A stretch of DNA of 64,000 nt, taken from positions 38,657,366-38,721,365 of the forward strand of contig CAIIXF020000001.1 of assembly GCA_903813345.2 (NCBI GenBank), written 5' to 3'. This document shows positions 1-12,010 of the stretch, piece by piece; the stretch's first letter is position 1, and each line of letters opens with the position of its first letter. Position numbers and translations under genes: made by a program. A model generated the notes under the pieces. It made no database searches, was not told the origin of the DNA, and worked only from the letters and a program-made list of their open reading frames with translations. This stretch comes from Owenia fusiformis. Its lineage: Eukaryota > Annelida > Polychaeta > Sabellida > Oweniidae.

Positions 1-631
1 TTCCATCTTATAATATCTTTCATCACCATTACAACCAAATTGGAAGTGGAAGATACACGGTAGCTACATCTACATACGCGTAAGTGAACCACAACCAGAG
101 ATGATGAATTGTTATGTTTGGGGTTGTTACTTCAATGGAATCCTTACAAGTTGACAAACATTAAAATGTGGTAAAGTTAGAATGACCTCGTCTCAAGATA
201 GCTCGACAATTAAACCCGATGCAGGATACGGTGGTTCCATTAATTAGACACTGTCATTAGGATGGTTGGATTTCTACCAGGGAACAATACCAAAAGGAAG
301 CTAGTACATTCTGTCCTGGTCGGTATAATCACGTGAAAACTTTAACGATCACATACATCGGTAACGGTATCGACTATGCACACTTTGTACATTCTATATA
401 ATTATATTCATACGATCTTGTGTCTGATTTTGCGAAATAGGATGGGATGAACATGATGAAAGGAAGCACGTATCTGATACTGACTTTTGTATCAATCCTT
501 TAGCGTTGTCAGCCATCCAGGAAAAGATAAATTACAATTACGTGAGGAGAACATCGTTTGTCCTCATAGATAGTTAATGCAACCTTTCAATGACGTTTAG
601 AGTATTTGTTATTTATTTATCTCTGACGCAG
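1..631. other. No gene seen; AT-rich non-coding DNA
   Basis: I see no conserved reading frame, RNA gene or clear repeat here. It may be intron or intergenic DNA upstream of the candidate exon that follows. Confidence 0.4.
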
Positions 632-826
632 GGAATAGAACCCATAGAACTTACTTCATGCCTCGAAGTACTTACTGGGGGGAGGTCCACAGATTTGATG
701 AAAGACAATACAGTTGTTATCCAGAGAACCCAGAGCCAAGTGGACGAAACATAAATGAAATAGAAGTAAACCTAATAATGAGACGATCCATTATAGATCC
801 TAATGACTTTGACCTATCTCACCTCG
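632..826 (+). CDS. Candidate isolated internal exon, unknown protein
   Basis: A 195-nt open stretch is bounded by an acceptor (pyrimidine-rich run then GCAG) and a strong donor (CTCG|GTAAGT). The open frame gives about 64 residues and runs through the acceptor side with no need for the internal ATG at 658. The phase is 1-1, which is common for modular extracellular exons. The product is hydrophilic, with one Cys, several Pro and charged residues, and it ends ...IIDPNDFDLSHL. I do not recognise the family and found no partner exon nearby. Its gene would have to extend outside the window, or through the long non-coding stretch that follows. It could be a chance open frame. Confidence 0.35.
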
Positions 827-3800
827 GTAAGTTGATGATTCTATAGAACGCCCATTTGTTAATCCCACAAATGTTAGTAGAGTGAGGAAGCACCGCAGGG
901 CATACGCATACACGTTCACTGGACACTTCGCCCATGCCCTCAGTTTGTGAATCAGTAACATACTGCAAATATACACGGAATGTACTGTCCCAATAAGTTT
1001 AATCCATCCACGCAAACAAGGCTATTGTCCAGGAATTACGTCCATGAATCCTTGTAATCTCTCGACACTGTTCACTTGGCGGTCAACAACGGTGATGCTT
1101 GTTTCATCCGATTTGTTTCGAGGTTGTTAAAGGAGCTCATTTACTAGCAAATTCTTTATATTCGGACTTACAGATTAAGGATATTAAAGTTGATCATATT
1201 TATTCCATTGTTTTGTTATGTCTGTATTCTATACTTCTATAAGGAAATCCATTTTGATATGAGCTTATTTCTTAACATACACTTGTAGGCCTATTAAGTT
1301 CTTTGTTATTCCAATGTGAATACATGTAGCCTATTTCGAGTTGATGATGACTGAGTGATGTATGTATATGTTGAGTGTAAACAAGTATGAATATCCTATT
1401 ATCGTCCTAAGCAAAGCCCGGGGTATAAGCTTCATTCGTGAATAAAGTTGTTTACGTGGATTTGAAAAAACCTGCAACATAAATAAAGATGTGGCAAACC
1501 GCGGTTACTCCAACTCCGTTACTGATTATTCCTACTCCACGTTCATGAGATGATTTCATTAATGAAGTATCATTGTAGTCCTTTGAAGTATCACTGTACA
1601 TATACACTCCAATATTGGGCTCTCGCTGCCTTTCTAAATCTTCGTCGCTGTCATGATACACTGCAGCCAAACTTATGAACTAAAATGACCAATGATACTG
1701 ACCAGAAATTAGAGCCAAGGAACACAAATAACAAGTTGTTGTTGAGCCAAGCACCACTGAGCAAGTTATGCTGATAATTTAAAGTTTACGTTGTCCTTAG
1801 AGCGAATTCGAATCTTACTCGTCTACGATATATTGCCAAAGGTAGGTAATTAGGCAACGACAGGTTGTAGCCTTATTGTCCAACATCATGTCAAGAAATC
1901 CTGACTTACGCAGTGTCAAGATTGTAACAAGTTTAAAATCGTTTATATAACCTAACCGCTTGGGTAGTCTTGATCTTTCAAATACAAAACTCGTGAATTT
2001 CGTAATGTATTCCGTAAACAAGTGCACGGCATTGGAGAACGCCAAACTTAAGCATACAATGCCAGGCACAGGGGCGGATTTGAAAATTGACATGGTGATG
2101 GCAAAATTATTTGGAAAATTCCACCCTCGGAATAAATAAAGTCCCTCCCCCAAACAAGATCCACCTGTGGCAGCGGAGACATACTTGTAACTGTGCCGTA
2201 CGCTACCGAAATCTTTACAGAACTTCCTTCATGGTGGCAATGGTAAATAAGTCAACCCTTACCAGGCTCAAGAATCCATATCGTAAAGAGATACTTGTTA
2301 TACCGATAATTATCATTCAGAAGTGTTTTATATGTCTCTGGTTGGACCATTGGACGTTTCCAAGATAAAAACGAATAGTTAGTGTAACAGATAAAAACAA
2401 TGTAGGATTAAGAAAGAACTAGGATGAAGAGAATTTTCGTCGTCCTATTAAAGGAGAATATTTGTAATAAACTAAATCAATGTTTACACAATTGCGTCAC
2501 TAAAAACAATAGCACCATTTCCTGGAGTATGATCCTGTAATATATAATCACATTGACTTCATTCAAACATGATATAACAGCGATGATGAATATGTGATTC
2601 AGATTAGTTTGATTTGGAATGTTATTTTGCCATTATTCTGTATTTCTCTAATTTTGTATTTGAATAGACACACTGACACGTCGTCTTGATGTTTCTAATA
2701 TTTTACTCTTTTATGATTAATTAACCCCATCTTCTAGACAAACGTGACTCTCTTGGACTTCTAGCGTTTTTAGCGAGAAATGTATGTTTAATTGGTCATA
2801 ATCCACGATGGAACTCGATGGGATTCGTCATATAATCCCATAATCTCCCATTTTAGAATTAATAAGGTATCTGAGGCTTCATGGCTTCATTTTTTTAATA
2901 TGAATTGCTAATATCGTACTATTACTTTTCAAACCTGATATCAATGAGCCGTAAACTCTGTCAAAACACTCCAGACATTTCCGGCGTGTAATGAATTTTA
3001 GAATCGCTGCAAAGGTTGATAATAATTTTAAATTGGTTATTGTGGAACGTGTACATGGTGGCAGAGCATATTATGTGAAGGGAAATTGAATTTCCGAAAT
3101 CCAATGACTGGAAATTATGTTTTTGAACAACTCAAATATAACATGCAGTCAATGTTGGTATAAATGGGAAATATAGGAAGTACAGTAGTTGAGTACAAAT
3201 TGATATTATCTCTGCTATCGGTAACTTTATGGGCTGCACCCAAATGCAATGGAGTCCTGGTCGGGATCTCAGACCACAGATGGCACAGTCAGTGACAGAT
3301 GTGAAACATAAGAATGAGTCACTGCTGCCATGACCACAAACGGTCGTCAAAAATACGATGTTGCTAGGACAGTAATTACTGAGATCGGATCTTTCCGATA
3401 GTCTAGTAGCTACATGCCCTTGTGAGCCCCCCCCCCCCCGGCCCTTCCCCCATCCTATACACACACCTTCCCGTGTGAGGTTTATAGTCAAGTAGTGAGA
3501 GGGGGGGTCACAGGGGGCTTGTATCTAGACTATGTTTCCAAGTCGAAAAGAAAGAAATTAATCATTCAGGGGCGTGGTCGGGAACTAAAATTAGGCGAGT
3601 CAGAAGGCTAAAGAATAAGGCAAATTAACATTTACATTCATTCTGGTACATTTTTGGTGAAGATAAAGTCTGAAAATATATTCCGATAAAAGTTTGGCGG
3701 GGCAGTCATCTCAACTGCTTCAAATGTATTTCTATCTAATGGTGGTTTTTCAGATTTAATCTATCCACAGTACCCATAATCTAATAAATTCACTGATGTA

Positions 3801-4240
3801 GATATACCATTGAAAAGTAAGGAACTTAAAATGTCGACATGGCGTTTAAATTAGTGTCTGAAAAGTATCTGCGACTATGAGATTAGTCGTGTGGAATCAA
3901 TAGGAACGATCATGATTGAAGGAGTATGTCGTTGTCTAAATGCATTTTCTTGGAATTCGCAGGACGTGAACAAAAATTCTGTAAATAAGCAGACAGAAAA
4001 AAATTAATATTTTTATTTACATGTCTCTGGTGCACACAAGGATATGACACTGCCATGGATATTACACAACTTTTAATGGGTCTTGGCATGACTCCCTGGC
4101 ATGACTTTTATATCGTGAACTACATGCTATGTACGTACATTATACAATCATATAATCATGTATTTATTAGCACTTCAACAGTAGTGTTAATTTTAATGTT
4201 GATCACATTTAACGTTATAGTAATTTGTTGGTTACTTTAA
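827..4240. other. No gene seen; non-coding DNA with a poly-C tract
   Basis: Only short chance ORFs occur. A C-rich run (about 3426-3440) and a nearby G-rich stretch (about 3501-3515) are the only compositional features. No domain, splice-bounded exon or structured repeat was recognised. Confidence 0.4.
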
Positions 4241-4241
4241 G

Positions 4242-4246
4242 TTTAC
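4242..4246. repeat. 5-bp target-site duplication TTTAC (left)
   Basis: TTTAC directly precedes the left TIR. The same five bases directly follow the right TIR at 6396-6400. Confidence 0.6.
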
Positions 4247-5064
4247 CACGCCTAACCATCGACAAGGTACAGTCACGTGACAGGTGACAAAATATGCCGT
4301 AGTACACTTTTGATGTACTATGTCACTATTAACTGATTTTGAGCGAAGACCATGATGTAGGTTCGATGCAGGTTTTCAAAAATAAATTTTAGGAGAACAC
4401 AAAGGATTTTATGTTTGATTTCGCGTGCATTCGATTTCAAAGACATTTATTTTTCTAATAACGTTAAAAGATCTTCGAGCAGTGCTCGATTTTTTTCGTT
4501 GTTAGTCTACCCATACGATTCTTCGGTTGGAAAAATGTTGTTTTTTACACATTTCCTTTGATAATTTTCTCCCCTGACGTCTCAGAGTGTCGAATATTTT
4601 TATGAGAATGTGTTTCTCTAAACTACACAGTTTAGGACAGGTGAACATTTAATAAACATTCATGCATTTGATATAATTTAAAAAATCAGAAATGTACGTT
4701 GTCAACTCACAGTGTATGTTGTCCCTGTAATTGAAATACATGAGTTATAATATTAAACATTGCAATGATTTAATTTCAAAATGCATTAAGGGTTTTATGC
4801 GTTACAAGTGATGTTCAACGAACATGCTCCTGTATCCCTAGTACAGATAAACAGGTAAAAGTGATTTTTCGTGAATGCTATTTTATTTTATGAAAGTATT
4901 AATATGGTGACTAATATGTGACCACGGCGTGTTTTCTTCCGACCTCTTTAACCACTCGACGTCGGTACGTTACGTTATGTTTAGTTGCACTTTTATGAAT
5001 TTTAATAATCTTAAGGAGTTCATGGAGAGATCTTTACTAGCTAATCCAAGATGACTTTATGCTA

Positions 5065-5684
5065 CAGGGTGTCCCGAAATTATGGGCCCCCATAGGCAGA
5101 CATATACCAATGTCTCCATGTATGTGTCGTATATCATTTTAAAGCTCATCCAAAGTTACATTAATTTGCCGAGTATCATGGTTCAACTCACAAATGGAAA
5201 AAGTTACAGGAATTTCAAAAGTTAGTGTTTGGACAAAATTAAAGTCAGTTTTACACCAAAACAATAGTCGGTGTGTCTCCTTAGCCGCCATGTTAATAGC
5301 AGCAATACTTTCCATATATGATCTTAAATAACTGGCTTCAAATAGGGATATGGCGTTTTGTATAATCTTCATAAAACCTTTTAAGGCATAAGAAGAGTTT
5401 CCTTGGAGTATCTACCCTAAACGTCATCTTTTTAGAACTCGATATCCATATATTATCTTCGAGAATAGCATCCATATTTTCTGTCACATTCAGGTCAGGG
5501 CTGTTTCCAGGATACTGAAATGGACTTTTTGGCAAAACGCTAATTTTTGAAATGCCTGTTACTTTTTACCATTTGAACCATCATATTTGGCAAATCAATG
5601 TAACTTTGGATAAGCTTAAATATGATATATGACACATACTATGGAGAAATTGGTATATGTCTGCCTAGGGGGGAAAGTGCAGAA
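5065..5684 (-). mobile_element. Nested Tc1/mariner-type relic
   Basis: The left end, TA then CAGGGTGTCCCGAAAT, is typical of mariner/Tc1 tips. The left 150 bp is repeated inverted at about 5520-5680, sharing TAGGCAGACATATACCAAT. The right tip has diverged. A fragment of transposase lies between the arms on the minus strand. The relic sits inside the 4247-6395 element, so it inserted there later or was part of its interior. Confidence 0.65.
5338..5535 (-). pseudogene. Tc1/mariner transposase fragment (C-terminal)
   Basis: The 65-residue frame contains PGNSPDLNVTEN, which matches the family signature around the third catalytic acid (usually PxxSPDLNPIEN). The Glu is kept, while the Pro-Ile before it has become Val-Thr. 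The N-terminal DNA-binding region and the first two catalytic Asp residues are missing, so this cannot encode an active enzyme. Confidence 0.7.
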
Positions 5685-6593
5685 GTTCAAAAGCCAGGGT
5701 TATGGAATACTAAAAAATTATTAGTAACATTGAAATTTAATCATATCAATGACAATTTTATTGATTAACGGACAAAATATTAGAGTAAATTTTTCGATAT
5801 GCCAGCCCTATTATTATAAATTATTACTTTATTATCAAATATGTTCCTTCTATTACACGTACATTATAGCATTTCATTCATGTAAAATTAACTGTGAATT
5901 GAGATCTGTAAGGCCAATGTGACAACATACATTCGAGTTGACAACATACATTATCTGTTTTTCGTAGTAGCATCCAAAGTAAAAAGCGGTTTTGCATTAA
6001 CTCTGGATGTATATTTGTATACTTATCTTAAGTTGTGTTAGTCGTAGTTTGGCTGTTATTTGCATAGCAAAACAAAAATTAGAGAGAATTTTGCGAAATT
6101 CAGACAAGATTTAGAGATCCCTGACGTACTGGGTAGATCTATAACAAGATATTGAAGTTGCTGAGGATCATTTGAAATAGATATGCATATTTGCAACTTA
6201 ATTACAAATCGAATGCAACAACTGCCTGATGATGAACTGACACAATATTGATCAAATCAATGCTAGTTCTTACCTCGCTTCCTCATTCTAGAAAATGGCG
6301 ATATAAAATGGCGGAAATGACATAGTACATCAAAAGTGTACTACGGCATATTTTGTCACTGTCACGTGACTGTACCTTGTCGATGGTTAGGCGTGTTTAC
6401 GTCATCGTCTGTTCCCACGCTCAATCACTACGTTCTATAGGTTCTACGTTCGACGTTTTCCTCGTATATGAGGATAGGCTCGAAGCAAGATGACTTTGCG
6501 TATGGTTCGCCTTGTTACTGCTTTACCCCTGTAGTTGATACTATACCAGTGCCTTCAAGGGAGACGAATATTTTCTTTATTCAATAATGGGGT

Positions 6594-6670
6594 CAACCCA
6601 GTTGTCCGAAACCCAGTTGTCCGAAACCCAGTTTTCCGAAACCCAGTTGTCCGAAACCCAGTTCTCCGAA
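6594..6670 (+). repeat. Left 15-bp array, unit ACCCAGTTGTCCGAA
   Basis: Five head-to-tail 15-bp units differ by single bases (GTTGTCC, GTTTTCC, GTTCTCC). The invariant core is CCGAAACCCAG. Confidence 0.9.
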
Positions 6671-7685
6671 AATTAGGGGATCTTATTTGAAAAATACAAT
6701 TTTTTTAAACGAATCTCGTTGTCGCAACCTCTGCGAATCACAACATAACATTAGAATAACGTTTACATCATTGCAAAATTAGGCTAAATATGCTAAGTCA
6801 AGACGTTAATTCTTTAATGTTTAGCCTACGAAAGTTCATATACAGGTGATATAGATGTTCAAACAAACAGAGTTAAATTATGTTATTCTCATTGTAAAAT
6901 GGCGTTTACACAACATACATAGATAGGGGTCTACAATTTTTAAACCAATTTTCTTTATGGCCTTTGGGCCTTTTTTGAGAGGAAACAACATTTTTCCAAT
7001 GGGTGATGAGCGTTCATAAAAGGAAAAATAGCTTTCCCAAGCCAGTGGGCATTTATTTAGTAAAGTTGACATGTACATCTTTTGAAACCAAAACTTATTC
7101 TTCATTTACGTACTCTGTTCGAGAAATAGAGATTAAATTAAAAGGATGAAGAGAGTACATGGCGAAAATGAAACTTCTTGTGAATGGGAGAACATCCATT
7201 TTGATACGAGGACAGCCTGCCTTCGTTTCCAGTTGATCCCAAGTGATTAAGTTAAGAATGTTTTGTTCTTTTACGATTTGATAAAATACAGAGACTAAGA
7301 AATTAAATGCGACGAAATATTTTGACTACGTAATATGTATACTGTTTTATTCTTAAAATACTATATGCGTAAACTTATTTTATCTGTTTCAAAATGATTC
7401 ATTTTATTTTGCCTATATAAAAGAGATTGAAGAAGATAAGATAAACTGTTCCGTAATATATATTGTGTTTTGATAACCTTTTTTTAGAATCACAATGTAA
7501 AATAAATCCCCCGTTCCTGCCATTCTGATAACGCGTGCAATGGATGCAATTCAAAGTGAGAGAGAGAGATCTATGAACATCAGAATGCGTCCATGATGCC
7601 ATTAATTTGGCCAAATACATTGCATGAAACTGGCCTAAGCTTTGTACGTCTCCCCTTTCTCTGGTAAATTATGACTATATTTTTC

Positions 7686-7786
7686 GGAGTAATGGGTTTC
7701 GGACAAGTGGGTTTCGGACAACTGGGTTTCGGAGAACTGGGTTTCGGACAACTGGGTTTCGGAGAACTGGGTTTCGGACAACTGGG
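7686..7786 (-). repeat. Right 15-bp array (inverted copy)
   Basis: Six to seven units of GGGTTTCGGACAACT, the reverse complement of the left array. GACAACT and GAGAACT variants alternate. Confidence 0.9.
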
Positions 7787-7853
7787 GTGCACCCAATATT
7801 CATTCTATACAACTATATTTTTAATTCTATTAATTTCATCATTCTCACATCGC

Positions 7854-8079
7854 GGCCATGGTATTCCATGATGTAATTTCATCTTACTATCCCAATAAAT
7901 TCTGCATTTGTTTACAAAACGCATGATGTGCCGCAAGGTCATTTGGGGTCAAAAATGGCATTGAGTGGCCATGGTATTCCATGATGTAATTTCATCTTAC
8001 TATCCCAATAAATTCTGCATTTGTTTACAAAACGCATGATGTGCCGCAAGGTCATTTGGGGTCAAAAATGGCATTGAGT
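7854..8079. repeat. Perfect 113-bp tandem duplication
   Basis: Two essentially identical 113-bp units start at GGCCATGGTATTCC (7854 and 7967). The lack of divergence suggests a very recent local duplication. No coding sense was seen. Confidence 0.9.
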
Positions 8080-9000
8080 GAGGTGGTAGTGACTACCGTC
8101 ATTGACATTCCTTTTTTCAAAGGTTGAATGGTCAAAACTAGGTCAACACTAACCATTTGAGATTTGACATGCATACACTTGTCTTGCTATTCCTTATGAT
8201 ACTATTTGTTGGTTTTCACTCAACCGCAAACTTGAATTTATGAAATTAATGAGGGCAATCAATTTTACTGATTTTAAAAGTAACCATGCTTTCCCCTTTG
8301 TTGTTGTGATTTCAAGAATGCAAGTTTTTTGTAAAACTGGTTCTGGTTGATATATCTTACCTAGCTATGTGTGAATATACGATAAAGATGTTACCTTCAA
8401 ATCTCATTTCCCCGTGTGACGAATCAGAGTTCAGAGCGCCTTTTAGATTTCCTAGTGTGAGCATTATATAAAATGTCAAAAGTCGGACCCAGCAGATGGG
8501 CTGATTGAACGACTTATGTGTGTCATTTACCATATTTGTTGCCCTCAAATGCTGCATTAACTAGTTGTGCTCGGGGCTTTCTCCAGTTTTGAAAAAATGT
8601 AGCAAACATACTGTAGATTGATTTAATTATAAACGATTATTTATCATTTAGGTACTATGATTGATTAATGTTATTTAAAGGGATTCTGTTTTGAATGAAT
8701 CTTGGCACAGAAGCCACTAAATGTAAATATAACTTGTCAAAAACATGTCGCATTATAGAATATGAAGCTTTATTATGCAATTACTATATTTATTATTATA
8801 CATTTTAGAATTATTATTACTTCACAAAAAATCAAATGTATATTAACCGAATGCTGTATGACATAAACAAAAAAAAACATCGTGATGTCATAAAAAACAT
8901 CGAGACATGGGTTTTTACATGCCTTTCGAGCTGTCTAGAGCGATCTGAACACGCCAAGCTAGACGTTGACGCCAACACCATGAGGTCGTGAGGATGGGAT
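8080..9000. other. No gene seen
   Basis: AT-rich DNA with only chance ORFs. No splice-bounded exon or structured repeat was recognised. Confidence 0.4.
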
Positions 9001-9004
9001 CACC

Positions 9005-9109
9005 TCATTATACCGACGCGTATTATACCGACGTGCATTATACCGAAACCTATTATACCGACGCGCATTGTGCCGAAAAGGCCTACCGATTCGCGTTGTA
9101 CCGAAATCC
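9005..9109 (+). repeat. 15-bp array, unit CATTATACCGACGCG (family b, left)
   Basis: About seven units of 15 bp have CCGA at a constant position, with units such as CATTATACCGACGCG, CATTATACCGAAACC and CATTGTGCCGAAAAG. An inverted copy lies at 21056-21153. Confidence 0.85.
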
Positions 9110-10829
9110 GTGCCAGTGGGACGCCACATTGCCTTAACCCATCAGTTTTATGACGTGCACTTCCGCGTGGGACTATATCTTTACAGCGGGAATTTCAAGT
9201 TTTTGTCAGTGTAGACATAAAAAGTTGCAGTCCTCATACTCGCGCGTTTTTCAATATTTTCATTTGAAACTCGCTAGAACTGTGCTTTGAATCTAGCTCT
9301 ATACACTTTCAAAACGTGATTATGTACATGTATGACAGTGCACAGTAACATTATATAGGCATAGAATAATAAAAGTGGAGCCTGAAAACTTTTTAATATG
9401 AGACTGGATGTTAATCTGTTGTTTATATATTCATATTCAATTAAAAGTTTATCGCGCAAAAACATATTTTCAGATAAAGCTTAATTTAAAATCTTTGAAC
9501 ATCTTTACATCTCAGTTGCGGCCAGAATTTTTTTAACTGATGCTAGGCGTTTCGGATTGAGGGGTCGTCTCAACAAACTTAATTCCAGTTAACCATCAAT
9601 TTCTGTATTTCATAGAGGATGAAGTCATAATTCTGTTATTTATGTTTGATTATTGTAAACCCTGTACTTCATATAATATATTTAACTGTGGTAAATTCTG
9701 TATTCAATGAAGTAAACATTTATTTATACTGTATTGTTTTATTGGTAGAAATAAATACTTGTGCTATTAAATATAAAGTTTCACATTTCTTATTGAACTT
9801 GATAATTACTGTATTTTCGATCTTGTGCTGATGGGACCAAAAATTGAGAGAGAGCAAGATATGTTGTCATGGAGATAGTAAGAAACGCATTCATTTGTTT
9901 TACTTTAAATCTTTCCAAATCCAAGTGTGATTTTTATCAATGTGTGCCTCAATGATCCCATTAATTCTGAAGTTATTTCATTTTCTAACCATTTCACAAA
10001 CATTTCTTTTCATATACTACTTCTAAATTGGCATCATTTCCATGTTTAAATTGCTTATAGTTTTTGGCTACTGATATTATCTCTATCATCAGTTTTCATT
10101 CCACAAACGAAATATCAATTATTTTGCCCAATATTTCAGTTTCATTATTTTGAAACATTGAATACATGTTTTAATTGGCAGTTTAAAATGCAGCTCATTA
10201 ACTAAGTCCACTATTCAGCGCCCCTTTAATATCTATTTAGGGGCAAATCAATACTAGACTTAGCAGGTCATCTGATTCTCAATTTGATTTTGATTTGAAT
10301 TGATTCTCAATTGGGACCCATAGTGAATTTGCTCCACCGTTCTTGGTTGAGTTTAAGTCATGGCTCTAATTGGTACAAAAATTAAGCTACCCACGAATGG
10401 TGTTTTTCTTCCGGGGCCTTGCCATAACTAACGAAAACAATGGTGTGGACATTTCTGGATTATTTCCGGTGTTTCCTTTTGTTGCTAGGCTACCTCATTT
10501 CTCAAAGTATCCTGTGCCAAATGCTGTACCGATATTGCAGCTATGTGTGTTGTGTTTTCAAGTGTTATTTTATATATGTTCGACAAATCGAATTATGGTT
10601 TTGATACTATCTAGATGTATTTATTAGTATCTATATGTCTCGTTCATTCATTTGACCAGACCAATAAAAATCATAACTGTCTTGAAAGTAATATGAATAA
10701 AGTATGTAAATAAATGAATTAAAACGTCAAATTAAGAAGCAAAAGTCTTTTCTGGGTCACTGCGAATGGCATGATTTCCTCGAGTCTCTTCAGTTGCAAG
10801 GCAACCATACTGGGACCGATTCGCGTCGT
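9110..10829. other. No gene seen
   Basis: AT-rich, with ORFs below 90 codons and no recognisable domain. It may be the interior of a large element bounded by the family-b arrays. Confidence 0.35.
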
Positions 10830-11110
10830 TCCACTACTGCCCTTGGTGGGGGCCCGCTACCATACTATATGACTCCCGGAGTTTACTAAAGCACGTTAGT
10901 GGAGGAACCAACCACAGTCTCACAATCTGTCTCCGGCAAGAGCGGCCAGAGAACCAACCCATGCCAAGGGCCGGTAAACGGTTGGACCTTCGGACCGGGT
11001 GTCCGTAGTGACAATGATCAACAACTCCGTACCTGGGGCTCGAACGCGGGACCTCCGTATCCCACGACGTTCAACCGCAAAGTAGCCTCAGTCTACGCCA
11101 CTAGGCTACC
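10830..11110 (-). mobile_element. tRNA-derived SINE
   Basis: Read on the minus strand, the head begins GGTAGCCTAGTGGCG (A-box) and CGTTCGAGCCCC follows about 65 bases later (B-box), the internal pol III promoter layout of a tRNA. The more GC-rich body continues to about 10830. The left limit is approximate because I see no clear A-tail or target duplication. Confidence 0.65.
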
Positions 11111-11567
11111 CTGCTTAGGTGTCAAAACTGCTAAAAAATAATGTAGTTGTTACAATTATTTGCTTGGATAAACATGATATTACATTTCTTAATTGATTAA
11201 TCTGATTTAGTTGGAATCGAAGTTTGACCAACGATCAAGGCAATGCAATCAACAACTCTTGCAAATGTGAACGGAAGTCGTAAAGACAGAAAGTACAAGA
11301 ATCGTGATCAATGTAAAGTATAATATATTTAAGACACATCTTTGAATATCGGGTAGGAGAAACATTCCAAAATGAAGAAGAATCATTTAGAACATTTGAT
11401 TTGTTGCCAATTTATCAATTGCGTCTCAAATGAATGAAATAAAAGGTATCGCGGGCCACTAAAGGTAAGTGAATAGGTTTGTGTAGATACCTCGAGGAAA
11501 ATAAGCTATTTCGACGCTTGAAATAATCTGATTACGCTTATTAATAATTACGCGTGGCTATTAAACA
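11111..11567. other. No gene seen
   Basis: Spacer between the SINE head and the Ngaro-like element. Nothing recognisable. Confidence 0.4.
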
Positions 11568-11620
11568 TATCCACAGTGACATCTATATGAAAACCAAGTA
11601 CAATCAGTATCGAGTAATTT
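11568..11620 (+). repeat. Ngaro split direct repeat A1
   Basis: A 53-bp sequence starting TATCCACAGTGACATCTATA, identical by eye to A2 at 17772-17824. It marks the left end of the element. Confidence 0.9.
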
Positions 11621-11690
11621 TTGGAACGTGAAGGACGTACTCCAGGCAGCTTGGTGAGTAAAATTTATTTTGAGGGTATGACGGCCCTCC

Positions 11691-12010
11691 GTGCTTTTGG
11701 GAAGCACGCATGGACCTTTAGATGCCACAAGGGGCATTCTAGGTTGAACACGCTTTGGGAGTGTGGAGAGATATATGCCTTGGGGGCGATATTGCTTTTG
11801 GGAAGCATGCATGGAATTTTAGAGGCCATAAGGGGCACTCTAGGTTGAACACACTTTGGGAGTGTGTAGAGATATATGCCTTGGGGGCGATATTGCTTTT
11901 GGGAAGCATGCATGGAATTTTAGAGGCCATAAGGGGCACTCTAGGTTGAACACACTTTGGGAGTGTGTAGAGATATATGCCTTGGGGGCGATATTGCTTT
12001 TGGGAAGCTT
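11691..12010 (+). repeat. 101-bp tandem array in the Ngaro 5' region
   Basis: Three units and a partial fourth begin GGAAGC at 11700, 11801, 11902 and 12003. Units 2 and 3 are nearly identical, and unit 1 is more diverged. Conceptual frames cross the array on both strands, but these come from the repetition and are not genes. The array lies in the leader between A1 and ORF1. Confidence 0.9.

Larger units (their letters stand above)
4247..6395. mobile_element. 2.15-kb TIR DNA transposon, non-autonomous
   Basis: The ends begin CACGCCTAACCATCGACAAG and form inverted repeats of about 79 bp (4247-4325 and 6318-6395). They differ by a single-base indel. TTTAC flanks both sides, so the insertion looks precise. 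The near-identical ends suggest a fairly recent insertion. Each TIR contains the palindrome GTCACGTGAC. No transposase of its own is visible, and the only transposase fragment inside belongs to a nested Tc1/mariner relic. The superfamily is not assigned: a 5-bp duplication with CAC ends would be compatible with several groups. Confidence 0.75.
6594..7790. mobile_element. 1.2-kb element with 15-bp tandem-repeat TIRs (family a)
   Basis: The two ends are inverted copies of a short tandem array with unit ACCCAGTTGTCCGAA, about five units on the left and six to seven on the right. The tips differ slightly (GGGGTCAACCCAG versus GGGTGCACCCCAG in inverted sense). The roughly 1-kb interior has no recognisable coding capacity. 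The flanks ATTCAATAAT and AATATTCAT are also weakly inverted. The architecture resembles a non-autonomous transposon whose ends carry arrays of transposase-binding units. Confidence 0.65.

Noticed and set aside
1815-2153. 112-codon minus-strand ORF
   Set aside because: No similarity recognised, no splice or start context. Its length is within what AT-moderate random sequence gives.
9005-9109. Bacterial operator array
   Set aside because: The window is clearly a eukaryotic genome and the same motif occurs inverted at 21 kb. A transposon-end array explains it better.
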